Origin: JAZKHE01 sp040385525 | GTDB lineage: Bacteria > Bacteroidota > Bacteroidia > UBA4408 | Length of the DNA: 64,000 bases | Direction of reading: 5' to 3' | NCBI GenBank assembly: GCA_040385525.1 | Contig: JAZKHE010000006.1 | Span: forward strand, 248,001 to 312,000 | Shown here: positions 28,041 through 37,187 of the stretch, in pieces | Numbering within the stretch: the stretch's first letter is position 1 | Layout of the letters: each line of letters begins with the position of its first letter | Notes under the pieces: generated by a model | Told to the model about the DNA's origin: nothing | Databases searched by the model: none | The model's input: the letters and a program-made list of their open reading frames with translations, nothing else | Program-made: the position numbers and the translations under genes

Positions 28041-29279
28041 TTAGTTAGCGAAATCAATAACTGAATTATATTCTGTTTTTTTATGTGGTTCTATGGCTGC
28101 GCCAATAAATTTGAATTTTGGATTAAATATATTTTTTCGGTGTTGCATTGTTGTTGAACCTTCGTCGATTAGCAAATACATAACAATATTTAAAGGATTA
28201 GAATCTCCATATTGAATGTTTTCGCCCAATTCAAATTTTCCAAATTTATCTCTTGGCAATTCTTCTGTTCTTTTTTCCCACTTACCATTTCCTGTTTTGC
28301 CTTTTAAACCCATTGCTACTGCGTGATCTTTAGCCATATTGTAAATTTCTTCTTCTACATTTAAAACAGGATAAGCATATTTCATTCGTTTAATATCTTG
28401 TTTTAACGAACGCGTCCATTTTGTTTCTTTTATTTGCGCAGAATCTAAATAATACGTAACATACGTTTCTAAAAACAATTGCGGTTTTAATCTACAAAGA
28501 TTAATAAGCATAACAATATCTTTTTCTTCTTGAGTCATATAATCTGCTGTATCAGCTGTTTTTGCTTTGTTTACAGTTACAGAATCCCATTTATTCCATG
28601 CAACAGCAATTGGTTTACGTGTAACAATTTCTGAAAAATCGATAACACAATTTGAAAATTCTTTTTTGTGAGGGCGAATTGCTAAACCAATTTTATTAAA
28701 CTTTGGATTTAATATATTTTTTCTGTGTTCTAAGCTTTCTACTTCGTCATCTAAAAGCAATGCCATCACAATATCAATCGTATTTGTATCGCCATACTGT
28801 CGGTTTTCTGCAAAACTATTTTGTGTATATTTTTTAGGCAACAATGCTTTTCTGGCTTCAAAATTCCCAGGTCCTTCTTTGCCTTTTTCGCCAGAAAATT
28901 CTGCGTGTGCTTCTGCAAATAATCTTAATTCTTCATCTAATTCTAAAACAGGTAAAGGCAATTTTAATCGTTTTAAATCGCCTTTTAATGATGTTGAATA
29001 TTTATTTTCTTTAAAACTAATCGAATCTAAATAATGTGTTACATATGTTTCTGCAAATAACTTTGCATTTAATCGACATAAATTAATTAGCTGAATAACT
29101 CTTTTTTCTTCTGCAGTTGTATTGGTGTCGTTTTTAGCTGTGTTGGCTTTGTTTAAAGTAATTGTATCCCATTGTTGCCACGGAATTGTAACTGGCTTAT
29201 ATTGCTTTTGCGAAAAAGCAGTGTAAGGTAAAATCGCAACAATGAATAATATGCTATATTTTAAAATTAATCTTCTCAT
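28041..29279 (-). CDS. Secreted protein with two tandem CAP-like domains (412 aa)
   Basis: A signal peptide (1-23, ending AFSQ) is followed by two homologous halves of about 190 residues. Each begins with a WDSVTVNKA/WDTITLNKA segment, then EEKDIVMLINLCRL, LELDEELRLFAEAHAE or its equivalent, EHRKNILNP/QHRKNIFNP, and ends in a VIDF strand. This indicates an internal duplication of a CAP domain. The start codon overlaps the stop of the SDR gene (ATGA), so the genes are translationally coupled. The function of such exported CAP proteins is unknown. Confidence 0.82.
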   Translation of the reverse strand: MRRLILKYSILFIVAILPYTAFSQKQYKPVTIPWQQWDTITLNKANTAKNDTNTTAEEKRVIQLINLCRLNAKLFAETYVTHYLDSISFKENKYSTSLKGDLKRLKLPLPVLELDEELRLFAEAHAEFSGEKGKEGPGNFEARKALLPKKYTQNSFAENRQYGDTNTIDIVMALLLDDEVESLEHRKNILNPKFNKIGLAIRPHKKEFSNCVIDFSEIVTRKPIAVAWNKWDSVTVNKAKTADTADYMTQEEKDIVMLINLCRLKPQLFLETYVTYYLDSAQIKETKWTRSLKQDIKRMKYAYPVLNVEEEIYNMAKDHAVAMGLKGKTGNGKWEKRTEELPRDKFGKFELGENIQYGDSNPLNIVMYLLIDEGSTTMQHRKNIFNPKFKFIGAAIEPHKKTEYNSVIDFAN

Positions 29280-30028
29280 TCTTTTCTTATGCTTGTTGTT
29301 GCGTTCGCCTGAAATTTTGGTGTAATTACTATATCGTTAAGATTTACATTATCTGCTTGAGCACCAGCAAAATAAACTGATTCAGCAATATCAATAGCAT
29401 ATAATGGTTCAATGCCTTTGTAAACGGAATCTGCTCTATTTTTATCGCCATTAAAACGCACTAACGAAAAATTAGTGTTTACCATTCCGGGTGCAATGTT
29501 GGTTACTTTAATGCCATAAGGCAACATATCAATTCGTATTGCTTTTGATATAGAATCTACCGCGTGTTTTGTAGCGCAATACACATTTCCGTTGGCATAA
29601 GTTTCTCTGCCAGCAATTGAACTAATATTAATAATGTGTCCGCTATTTTGTTTCAACATTATTGGTGAGATTAATCGTGTAACGTAAAGCAAACCTTTTA
29701 CGTTTGTATCTATCATTGTATCCCACTGGCTAATATCGCCTTCGTGAATTGGTCCTAAACCTAATGAAAGTCCTGCATTGTTAATTAAAATATCAATTTT
29801 TGTATCTGTTAATTGAGTTAGTTTTTTTTCTAAATCAGAATAATTTCTAACGTCTGCACAAATTATTTTAATTGAAATTGAATACTTTTTTTCTAAATCG
29901 TTTTTAAGTTGAATTAATTTTTCTTCTCTCCTAGCCAACAATATTAAATTGTAATTATTTTGCGCAAATTTTTCTGCACAAGCTTCTCCAATACCCGATG
30001 TAGCTCCTGTTATAAAAACTGTTTTCAT
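29276..30028 (-). CDS. SDR family oxidoreductase (YdfG-like)
   Basis: A 250-residue short-chain dehydrogenase. The Rossmann motif is GATSGIGEACAEK (8-20); NNAG is at 83-86; the catalytic Ser is in ISSIAG; Y150 and K154 form the YxxxK motif. The segment NIAPGMVNTNFSLVR with a following short insert resembles YdfG, an NADP-dependent 3-hydroxy acid / serine dehydrogenase, but the substrate is not decided by sequence. It is coupled to the downstream CAP gene by an ATGA overlap and starts 7 bp after the permease gene. Confidence 0.88.
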   Translation of the reverse strand: MKTVFITGATSGIGEACAEKFAQNNYNLILLARREEKLIQLKNDLEKKYSISIKIICADVRNYSDLEKKLTQLTDTKIDILINNAGLSLGLGPIHEGDISQWDTMIDTNVKGLLYVTRLISPIMLKQNSGHIINISSIAGRETYANGNVYCATKHAVDSISKAIRIDMLPYGIKVTNIAPGMVNTNFSLVRFNGDKNRADSVYKGIEPLYAIDIAESVYFAGAQADNVNLNDIVITPKFQANATTSIRKE

Positions 30029-30035
30029 TCTAAAT

Positions 30036-31997
30036 TTATTGTGTTACTTGTTCTTTAGCTAGTTTACTATTTTTAATTCCGTATGCAAAATAAATGCCAA
30101 CTCCTACCAATAACCAAATAGAAAATCCAATCCAGTTGCTTAAACCCATTTCGCTCATCATGTACAAACAGCTTGTTAATCCTAAAACAGGAATTAACGA
30201 TAAGTTTTGTTTAAAACACCAAAATGTAATTGCTATTGAACTTAAAATAAATACCCAAAATGGAATATTGTGCTTAAAAACATTCCAACCTGAATTGTAT
30301 TTTTTTGCTTCATCAATTGGTAATTTTTTAATTACATCTTCATAATTAGATTCGCTCATATCTGTAAAATAAGCTAATAGCTGATTTGGCGAAGCAAAAA
30401 TATCTGTTCGTAATGGCTCAGTTTTTACAACGTGTTGCATTACTATATTTTTTTCTGATTCATCTAAACTACCTACAAAACTTTCTGCATTTTTGATTTC
30501 TTTACTCGATAAAAAAGCAAATGTATTTTCTTTATTAATTGTAAATGATAATGTAAAGCCCACTAACAATAAAACTGGAGCAATGTATTTACTATTTAAA
30601 TAAGGTGTTTTAAATTTTCGTTCGGGTAGCGTTTTATCATTTTGCATTTTTAAAACGCCACCACAAACCAATACAAATGCAAACAAAGTTCCTATACTAC
30701 ATAAGTCAGTAACAGCTGTTAAATTTAAAAACAATGCAGGTATAGCAACTACAAAGCCAGTAACAATAGTTGCTGTAGATGGTGTTTTAAATTTTGGGTG
30801 AATTTTAGAAAATGCTTTTGGTAACAAACCATCTCTACTCATACTCATCCAGATGCGTGGTTGACCTAACTGAAAAACCAATAAAACACTCGCCATAGCA
30901 ACTACTGCACTTACCGCAATAATTCCAGAAATCCATTGTAAGTTAACTTTTTGAAACACAAACGCTAATGGATCACCTACGCCTAGTTCGTTATACTTAA
31001 CCATTCCTGTTAATATCAAAGCAATTATTACATACAAAATTGTGCAAATAATAATTGACCACATCATACCGCGAGGCAAATCGCGTTGCGGATCTTTACA
31101 TTCTTCGGCAGTTGTAGATATTGCATCAAAACCAATGTACGCAAAAAACACAGCCGAAATACCTTTTAAAACACCCGAAATACCGTTTGGTGCAAATGGC
31201 GACCAATTATTTACATCAACATAAAACGCACCAACTGCAATAATTAAAAGAATAATACACAACTTAACAATTACCATTAAGTTACTAGCGTTTTTACTTT
31301 CTTTAATTCCTTTGTAAACTAAACGAGTTATAATTACAATAATAAAAAGTGCTGGCAAATCTGCTATAATTCTTAATCCGAAAATTGATGGAGCAGACTG
31401 CCAAGCATTGTAGCCTTCTCTTAAACTAAACGAAAGCTCGTTTAATGGTTTGCCCGAAGTAATTAAAACAGATGCTTCTTTAAATGCTTTTGATGCGCTT
31501 AAATAATCCATTGAGGCCCAAGCAGGAACATGAATTCCGTTTATTCCTAACGATTCAATATGAATTATTGATAACAATCCTGTAAAATAATCGCTCCACG
31601 AAATAGCTACTGCAATGTTGCCAATTGCGTATTCCATAATTAACGACCAGCCAATTAGCCAAGCGATTATTTCGCCAAAAGCAACGTAAGAATACGTGTA
31701 TGCGCTACCAGAAACTGGTACCATCGAAGCAAATTCGGCATACGCAAAAGCAGAAAACCCACAAGCTATTGCCGTAAAAATAAATAAGAATACAACTGCG
31801 GGACCACCAGCTGCACTTGCATTACCAATTGTAGAGAAAATACCTGCGCCAATAATTGCAGCTATGCCAAATGCTGTTAAATCTTTAACACCTAAATGCT
31901 TTGAAAGGGAATGATTTTCGCCATCTGTTTCACCAGATGCGGCTTGTTTTAAAATTTGAGTTACAGATTTTTTTCTAAAAATATTTTTTATAGCCAT
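30036..31997 (-). CDS. APC-superfamily amino-acid permease (cationic amino-acid transporter type)
   Basis: A 653-residue transporter with about 12-14 membrane segments. The APC signature GIAAIIGAGIFSTIG is near residue 42, and FFAYIGFDAISTTAEECKDP typifies the CAT (YfnA/CAT) branch. An extra loop of about 70-90 residues (ENTFAFLSSKEIKNAES onward) before the last helices is unusual for the family. Import of amino acids by proton symport is likely; the substrate is unknown. It leads into the SDR and CAP genes with a very short spacer. Confidence 0.88.
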   Translation of the reverse strand: MAIKNIFRKKSVTQILKQAASGETDGENHSLSKHLGVKDLTAFGIAAIIGAGIFSTIGNASAAGGPAVVFLFIFTAIACGFSAFAYAEFASMVPVSGSAYTYSYVAFGEIIAWLIGWSLIMEYAIGNIAVAISWSDYFTGLLSIIHIESLGINGIHVPAWASMDYLSASKAFKEASVLITSGKPLNELSFSLREGYNAWQSAPSIFGLRIIADLPALFIIVIITRLVYKGIKESKNASNLMVIVKLCIILLIIAVGAFYVDVNNWSPFAPNGISGVLKGISAVFFAYIGFDAISTTAEECKDPQRDLPRGMMWSIIICTILYVIIALILTGMVKYNELGVGDPLAFVFQKVNLQWISGIIAVSAVVAMASVLLVFQLGQPRIWMSMSRDGLLPKAFSKIHPKFKTPSTATIVTGFVVAIPALFLNLTAVTDLCSIGTLFAFVLVCGGVLKMQNDKTLPERKFKTPYLNSKYIAPVLLLVGFTLSFTINKENTFAFLSSKEIKNAESFVGSLDESEKNIVMQHVVKTEPLRTDIFASPNQLLAYFTDMSESNYEDVIKKLPIDEAKKYNSGWNVFKHNIPFWVFILSSIAITFWCFKQNLSLIPVLGLTSCLYMMSEMGLSNWIGFSIWLLVGVGIYFAYGIKNSKLAKEQVTQ

Positions 31998-32004
31998 TTA
32001 CTAT

Positions 32005-33519
32005 TTAGTTAAACCATTTGTAAATAAAAGGAAATTTTGTTTTAATTTTTTCCATATCGAAAGTTAAAAAAACAAACATTAAAAAGAAAGGTAATGCAGG
32101 TATTTTATATCGAACTATTGCGCCAATAACAGGAGTAGTTAAACCAATTAAAATAAATAAGATAGATGAAAACGATAGACAGAAAAACCAAACATCTAAA
32201 TTATTTTTAACAGGAATTTTAAAAAATAAAAGCGACAAAGCAATTGCAAGTAAAAAAAGTAAATTTTCTCCTGCTGCAATTAGCGATAAAATATTTTTTG
32301 CTTCCCAAATAAATGGTCTAAAAATACTATTAAACAATGCTACTGGCGCATTTTTTATTACGCTAAATATATTTGGTTCTAGGTTAGGAATATTGATTCT
32401 GCTGTTTGAAGGAACTAGCGTTATAAACACATTCAAATCTTTAAAATCATTGGGAGCGATTAATGAATCAACGATTCGGCCATTTGCAAAACGATTGTAT
32501 TTAGAGCCTTTTGGTAAAGTAAATAATCCGTTTTCTTGTTCTACTAAAATATTTTTATTTTCTAAATTAATTCGAATAGAATCTCCAATCGTTGTTCTAT
32601 CCATAAACACGCCTCCCCAAGCTACATTTTTAAAATCTTTTTCTTTTTTAGAAAGCATTGCAAAAGGTTTATAAATGTTAGAATAATCTGCGATTAATGC
32701 ACCTGCCAAAAAAATTAGCGTTGCTAACAAATAAGTGTAAACAGGATTACTATTTTTTAATTTCGGAATTTTACTCAATAAACCTGCGCCAATTGCTGGC
32801 ATAATAGCAAAAACAATATAAAACTTAGAGAGCATCACAAAGTAACAAAACAACAGAAATAGAAAAATGTATTTGAATGAATTTAAGTTTTTAATCAGTT
32901 TAAAATAAAAATAAATTAAAAAGCCCATTGTAAACAAAACAATACCTTCTTTTAAAATTCCGGATCCCCAAAACAAAACGCCTGGCACTAAAAACACAGC
33001 AAATAGCAATAGTTTTTTTCTATCTATAAATTGTTTTTCAACTGTTTTGTAAATGGCAACCAAACCCGAAAAAGAAAGGAAACACACAAAAAGTGTGTGT
33101 ATATGCATGTTTCCTCTAGAGAAAAAATAAGCAATTGAGTTAAAACGAATTACAGTGCGCGTATCATTATAAACTCTACTACCATCTTCTAAAAACCAAT
33201 AATTAAAACCTAAAATATATTTTTGTAAATAATCGGCATCAGTATTTATTCCGAATAATAGTTGAAAATAATGAAGTGGATTTTGACTAAAAATATTGTT
33301 TAATGTAACTCCATCAACAAAAAATTTATGCACATCACTTGTTTCTTTTAAGGTGTAATGATGTGTGTAAATCAGCAACAATGCTGTGCCAAAAACAAAT
33401 TTTAAAACAAATAAAAGGATTAGGCTTTTTCTTGATAATGAATCAATTGAAAAGAATTTTGCTTTACCAACAATGTAAAGTATAACCGCAAGATATAGTA
33501 GTAATAATATATAGCTCAT
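32005..33519 (-). CDS. Polytopic membrane protein of unknown function (504 aa)
   Basis: About 10-12 hydrophobic helices, with a long extra-membrane loop at about residues 290-370 (YKPFAMLSKKEKDFKNVAWGG onward). No signature of a known transporter or glycosyltransferase is certain. The layout (many helices, a loop in the second half, oriented like polymerase/flippase proteins) resembles hypothetical membrane proteins of polysaccharide loci, but no such genes are adjacent. It ends 7 bp upstream of the permease start on the same strand. Function not assigned. Confidence 0.7.
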   Translation of the reverse strand: MSYILLLLYLAVILYIVGKAKFFSIDSLSRKSLILLFVLKFVFGTALLLIYTHHYTLKETSDVHKFFVDGVTLNNIFSQNPLHYFQLLFGINTDADYLQKYILGFNYWFLEDGSRVYNDTRTVIRFNSIAYFFSRGNMHIHTLFVCFLSFSGLVAIYKTVEKQFIDRKKLLLFAVFLVPGVLFWGSGILKEGIVLFTMGFLIYFYFKLIKNLNSFKYIFLFLLFCYFVMLSKFYIVFAIMPAIGAGLLSKIPKLKNSNPVYTYLLATLIFLAGALIADYSNIYKPFAMLSKKEKDFKNVAWGGVFMDRTTIGDSIRINLENKNILVEQENGLFTLPKGSKYNRFANGRIVDSLIAPNDFKDLNVFITLVPSNSRINIPNLEPNIFSVIKNAPVALFNSIFRPFIWEAKNILSLIAAGENLLFLLAIALSLLFFKIPVKNNLDVWFFCLSFSSILFILIGLTTPVIGAIVRYKIPALPFFLMFVFLTFDMEKIKTKFPFIYKWFN

Positions 33520-33597
33520 AAAGAGAGTAAATATTACAATTTTTATCTACTATATCAAGAAATGTTAATAATATGTGAGGATTTATTTAATGCTAAT

Positions 33598-34680
33598 TTA
33601 TTGAGGCTCTTGCATTTTTAAGCGAGCGTTTTTATTTTTTCTATTCTTTAAAATATTTACATATTGTAATGCTAATCTATTTCCATAATTTTCATAGGCT
33701 TGTTGCGCCCAATGTATTGCTCCGTCTAAATCTCCATTAATTTCGCCAATAATAGCCATATTATAACAAGCTCTACCTGCAATTTTTCGTTTTGGATTTA
33801 AAGTTTCTTTTTTCCACAATTCGGCTGCGCCATCCCAATTTCCTGTTCTTGCCTTACGCATGGCAACCTTAAAATTATAATTTCCTTTTATGTAGTAATC
33901 TCTGTTTACACGAATTGTGTATGGTAAAATGCTTTTTGCATAATCTTGTCCAATGTAATTTGCAGCTTGTTTAACAGCGTCTTTTCTACCCATTACAGCA
34001 TTTACAGCCGCCATAGGGTTTATTCCTCTACCACTAAAATTAAGGTTTCTGTTCATGCTGTACTCATCAATAACCAACTTGTTTACGTTATCGTAAATTC
34101 TCCAACCTGTTTTAACAATAGTAAGCATATTGGCTTGATGCTCAACCGCAGGAATACTTCCCAAAGGTGTATTTATTGTAGTGGGAATTTGTGCGTAACT
34201 CACTTTTGTATCCGAATCTAAAAACTCTAGAATATACAAACCTTCTAAACCATTTTCGGTACAAATTTTATTTATTTCGTCCCACGATAATTGCGCCGGA
34301 AAAACTCCAGAACCTGTTGTGTTTGTTTTTACTTCGGGTAATTTTTTAACTAAAGTGAATCGCTCGTTTTTCGACAATTCGTTATACAAACCATCAATTG
34401 CTGCAAGTGCTCCTTCTTTATCTAATTGCGGACCTTCGGCTGATAAAATCTGTTCTACTTTATCAAATTTTTCATTCTTTTTTTCAATTGTTGTTCGGTT
34501 AACAACACCCATTTTTTTAAGGTATGGTGGTATTGAAATTGGAGCGGGCTCAATTACATTCATGTAAACCAAATTGGTTTTACACGATGATAAAATGATT
34601 ATTAAAACTATTAGCGAACTTACTGCTAAACTCGAAAATAGCTTATTTTTTAGTTTTTTTAGTTGCATTGTATTCTGCAT
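33598..34680 (-). CDS. DUF6340-like lipoprotein with C-terminal TPR-like region
   Basis: A 360-residue lipoprotein. The signal has a lipobox near residue 33 (ILSSCKTN). The mature start VYMNVIEPAPISIPPYLKKMG followed by VVNRT matches the DUF6340 family of Bacteroidota. The last roughly 90 residues (AMRKARTGNWDGAAELWKKE, then GDLDGAIHWAQQAYE) look like TPR helices. The ATG at 34680 overlaps the end of the OmpH gene by 38 bp; the second Met (12 bp later) reduces this. A role at the outer membrane is likely; molecular function is unknown. Confidence 0.8.
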   Translation of the reverse strand: MQNTMQLKKLKNKLFSSLAVSSLIVLIIILSSCKTNLVYMNVIEPAPISIPPYLKKMGVVNRTTIEKKNEKFDKVEQILSAEGPQLDKEGALAAIDGLYNELSKNERFTLVKKLPEVKTNTTGSGVFPAQLSWDEINKICTENGLEGLYILEFLDSDTKVSYAQIPTTINTPLGSIPAVEHQANMLTIVKTGWRIYDNVNKLVIDEYSMNRNLNFSGRGINPMAAVNAVMGRKDAVKQAANYIGQDYAKSILPYTIRVNRDYYIKGNYNFKVAMRKARTGNWDGAAELWKKETLNPKRKIAGRACYNMAIIGEINGDLDGAIHWAQQAYENYGNRLALQYVNILKNRKNKNARLKMQEPQ

Positions 34681-35275
34681 TTAAACCTTTAATTACTTCG
34701 TTAGTTATATCTAAACTATCGTTAGCAAGAAGTATGCCACCACCTTGTGAGTAGCCTAAAATGTACATGTACTTATCAGAATAATTGCGTTTTAAATAAT
34801 CAGAAATAAATTTATGCAAAGCTTCTGTTTTATCGGCTTCTTTTTTGCCTAATTGCTCTTGTAGCTGCGCTTGCATTTCGCCTAATTGTTGCTCTCTTTG
34901 TGCTAATTCTCTTTGTTTTGCTTCGCCTTGCTCCTGCGTCATGTTAGCAGCGCGCTCTTGCAAATCTTGTATTTCTGACTGAAACGCTTGTACTTTTGCT
35001 TGAAAACTATTTTCAGACGCTTTCCGGCTACTTTCTAACTCTTTACGAATTACTTTAGTCATTTCAAACTTCTCTAACAAAGTATCTGAGTTAACATATA
35101 CAAACTGAGATGGCTTTAAATCAACAACTAAAGGCGTTTTTGCGCCTGTTGAATCTGTAATTACTATTTCGTTTTTAGCGTTTGAGTTTCCGTTTTTGCT
35201 CGAAAAATGCAAATAAAACAAAATGGCTACAGCAACAGCCAAAACAGCATTAAATACTAAAGATATATTTTTCAC
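34643..35275 (-). CDS. OmpH/Skp-family periplasmic chaperone
   Basis: 210 residues: an N-terminal membrane anchor or signal (about 5-22), an acidic linker, a strand FVYVNSDTLLEKF, and a long coiled coil (about 75-160, rich in Q and E, such as REQQLGEMQAQLQEQLGKKE), ending with YILGYSQGGGILLANDSLDIT. This is the Skp plan of a trimeric holdase for outer-membrane proteins. The usual partner bamA is not adjacent. The gene overlaps the DUF6340 gene. A TATCTTTG -7 box lies 18 bases before the ATG. Confidence 0.85.
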   Translation of the reverse strand: MKNISLVFNAVLAVAVAILFYLHFSSKNGNSNAKNEIVITDSTGAKTPLVVDLKPSQFVYVNSDTLLEKFEMTKVIRKELESSRKASENSFQAKVQAFQSEIQDLQERAANMTQEQGEAKQRELAQREQQLGEMQAQLQEQLGKKEADKTEALHKFISDYLKRNYSDKYMYILGYSQGGGILLANDSLDITNEVIKGLNAEYNATKKTKK

Positions 35276-35292
35276 GATATTGTTATTTTCCT

Positions 35293-35300
35293 CAAAGATA
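35293..35300 (-). promoter_or_regulatory. Candidate -7 box of the ompH-like gene
   Basis: On the minus strand this reads TATCTTTG, an exact TAnnTTTG. Its -33 position falls inside the palindrome at 35314-35329, so that site may control it. Confidence 0.45.
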
Positions 35301-35313
35301 TTAATTGCTGTTT

Positions 35314-35329
35314 AATGATAATTATCATT
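35314..35329. promoter_or_regulatory. 16-bp perfect palindrome, possible operator (Fur-box-like)
   Basis: AATGATAATTATCATT is its own reverse complement and contains GATAAT and ATTATC half-sites like those of Fur boxes. It covers the -33 region of the ompH-like gene and lies 26 bp upstream of the consensus promoter of the Cys-rich gene. Regulator identity is a guess. Confidence 0.45.
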
Positions 35330-35354
35330 GTTAATATAAAATAATGTTCTTTTA

Positions 35355-35385
35355 TTTGGAATTAATCTAAATAAGCATAATTTTG
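35355..35385 (+). promoter_or_regulatory. Consensus Bacteroidota promoter of the 51-aa Cys-rich gene
   Basis: TTTG (35355-35358), 19 bases, TAATTTTG (35378-35385): an exact match to TTTG-N19-TAnnTTTG. The ATG is only 8 bases after the -7 box, so the mRNA would be nearly leaderless. Confidence 0.65.
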
Positions 35386-35393
35386 CAATCGCA

Positions 35394-35549
35394 ATGGAAG
35401 AAAACAGTTTAAATAACAGCAAACTAATCGATACTATTAAATTTAATAGTTGCGCTTTTATTACGTTATTTGCCGAAAGCAAGAAAAAATCGAAGTGTTG
35501 CAAAAAATACAAAAGCAGCAAACCCTGTAAAAGTTGTCCTAAACATTAA
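35394..35549 (+). CDS. Small Cys-rich basic protein (51 aa)
   Basis: A short gene between the ompH-like gene and prfC. It encodes MEENSLNNSKLIDTIKFNS at the start and ends in a basic, cysteine-rich tail: KCCKKYKSSKPCKSCPKH. Five of the six cysteines are in this tail, in CC and CxxC spacings that could bind a metal. It has the cleanest consensus promoter in the window directly upstream, and the prfC -7 box follows 33 bases after its stop. I recall similar small CC...C..C proteins in other Bacteroidota, but no function. It is not secreted. Confidence 0.65.
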   Translation: MEENSLNNSKLIDTIKFNSCAFITLFAESKKKSKCCKKYKSSKPCKSCPKH

Positions 35550-35581
35550 TTGTTTTACACAACAAAATACCATACTTTTTT

Positions 35582-35589
35582 TACTTTTG
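35582..35589 (+). promoter_or_regulatory. Candidate -7 box of prfC
   Basis: TACTTTTG fits TAnnTTTG exactly and ends 17 bases before the prfC ATG. The -33 region has no TTTG. Confidence 0.4.
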
Positions 35590-35606
35590 CAGGCTAAATA
35601 AAATTT

Positions 35607-37187
35607 ATGGCCAACGAACAAGAAATAGCTAAGCGCAGAACTTTTGGTATTATTAGTCACCCCGATGCCGGAAAAACTACTTTAACAGAAAAACTATTGT
35701 TGTTTGGTGGAGCCATTCAAGTTGCTGGTGCTGTAAAATCGAATAAAAACGCAAAATCAGCTACTTCCGATTTTATGGAAATTGAGCGTCAGCGTGGTAT
35801 TTCGGTTGCTACATCGGTAATGGGTTTTGAATACAGAGGAATTAAGATCAATTTATTAGATACACCTGGTCACCAAGATTTTTCTGAAGATACTTACCGC
35901 ACACTTACTGCTGTTGATAGCGTTATAATGGTTATTGATTGCGTAAAAGGTGTGGAATCGCAAACAGAGCGTTTATTAGAAGTTTGCCGTATGCGCAATA
36001 CACCTGTAATTGTTTTCATTAATAAATTAGATAGAGAAGGTCGAGACCCTTTTGATTTGTTGGACGAGATTGAAAAAAAATTGAACATAAATGTTTGTCC
36101 CTTAAGTTGGCCAATAAGCATGGGTAAAACTTTTAAAGGTGTTTACAGCATGTACGAAAAGAGTTTAAAACTTTTTGATGCAAGCAAAACTAGAATTAGC
36201 GAAGATGTAATTAAAATTGATGACATCAGTAGCAAACAAGTGGATGAAATTGTTGGCGAAAAGTATGCGGCAAAACTAAGAGAAGACGAAGAATTAATTA
36301 GTGGTGTATATCCCGAATTTAAAAAAGAAGATTACTTAAACGCACAAATTTCACCCGTATTTTTTGGTAGTGCGGTAAATAATTTTGGTATTAAAGAGTT
36401 GCTGGATTGCTTTATCGACATAGCTCCTATTCCGTTGGCACGCGAAACAGAACAAAGATTAGTAAAACCCGAAGAAAATAAATTTACTGGTTTTGTATTT
36501 AAAATTCATGCCAACATAGATCCAAAACATAGAGATAGAATTGCTTTTTTACGTATTTGTAGCGGAAAATTTGAACGTAATACAAACTATTTTCACACAA
36601 GAATAAGCAAAAATTTAAAGTTTGCTAACCCTACAGCCTTTATGGCGCAAGACAAAAACATTATTGATGTTGCATATCCTGGAGATATTATTGGTTTGTA
36701 CGATACAGGCAATTTTAAAATTGGTGATACCTTAACCGAAGGCGAAGTGCTTAAATACAAAGGTATTCCAAGTTTTTCGCCAGAATTATTTCGTTATGTA
36801 ATTAATGCCGATCCAATGAAATCTAAACAACTGCAAAAAGGTTTAGAGCAATTAACTGACGAAGGAGTGGCGCAATTATTTACAAAATGTACAACACAAG
36901 CAAAAATATTGGGCGTTGTTGGTATGCTTCAGTTCGAGGTAATTCAGCATCGATTAAATAGTGAATATAGTGCTTCATGTAATTTCGATAACATGAACAT
37001 TCACAAAGCAGTTTGGGTTGATTGCCCTGATAAGAAAAAACTTAATATTTTTGTAGAAGACAAATACAACTACATGGCTAAAGATAAAGAAGATAGATAT
37101 GTGTTTTTAGCAGAATCGGCATGGGCATTACAAATGGCGCAAGAAAAATATAAAGACATTCAATTTCATTTTACATCAGAATTTTAA
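35607..37187 (+). CDS. prfC: Peptide chain release factor 3
   Basis: A 526-residue translational GTPase that recycles RF1/RF2. G1 is SHPDAGKTTLTEK near residue 16; the switch I region contains QRGISVATSV; DTPGHQDFSEDTYRTL (G3) and NKLDREGRDP (G4) follow. The full-length C-terminal domains include GMLQFEVIQHRL. Start at MANEQEIAKRRTFG. The downstream membrane-protein gene begins with an ATG immediately after the TAA stop, implying co-translation. Confidence 0.96.
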   Translation: MANEQEIAKRRTFGIISHPDAGKTTLTEKLLLFGGAIQVAGAVKSNKNAKSATSDFMEIERQRGISVATSVMGFEYRGIKINLLDTPGHQDFSEDTYRTLTAVDSVIMVIDCVKGVESQTERLLEVCRMRNTPVIVFINKLDREGRDPFDLLDEIEKKLNINVCPLSWPISMGKTFKGVYSMYEKSLKLFDASKTRISEDVIKIDDISSKQVDEIVGEKYAAKLREDEELISGVYPEFKKEDYLNAQISPVFFGSAVNNFGIKELLDCFIDIAPIPLARETEQRLVKPEENKFTGFVFKIHANIDPKHRDRIAFLRICSGKFERNTNYFHTRISKNLKFANPTAFMAQDKNIIDVAYPGDIIGLYDTGNFKIGDTLTEGEVLKYKGIPSFSPELFRYVINADPMKSKQLQKGLEQLTDEGVAQLFTKCTTQAKILGVVGMLQFEVIQHRLNSEYSASCNFDNMNIHKAVWVDCPDKKKLNIFVEDKYNYMAKDKEDRYVFLAESAWALQMAQEKYKDIQFHFTSEF

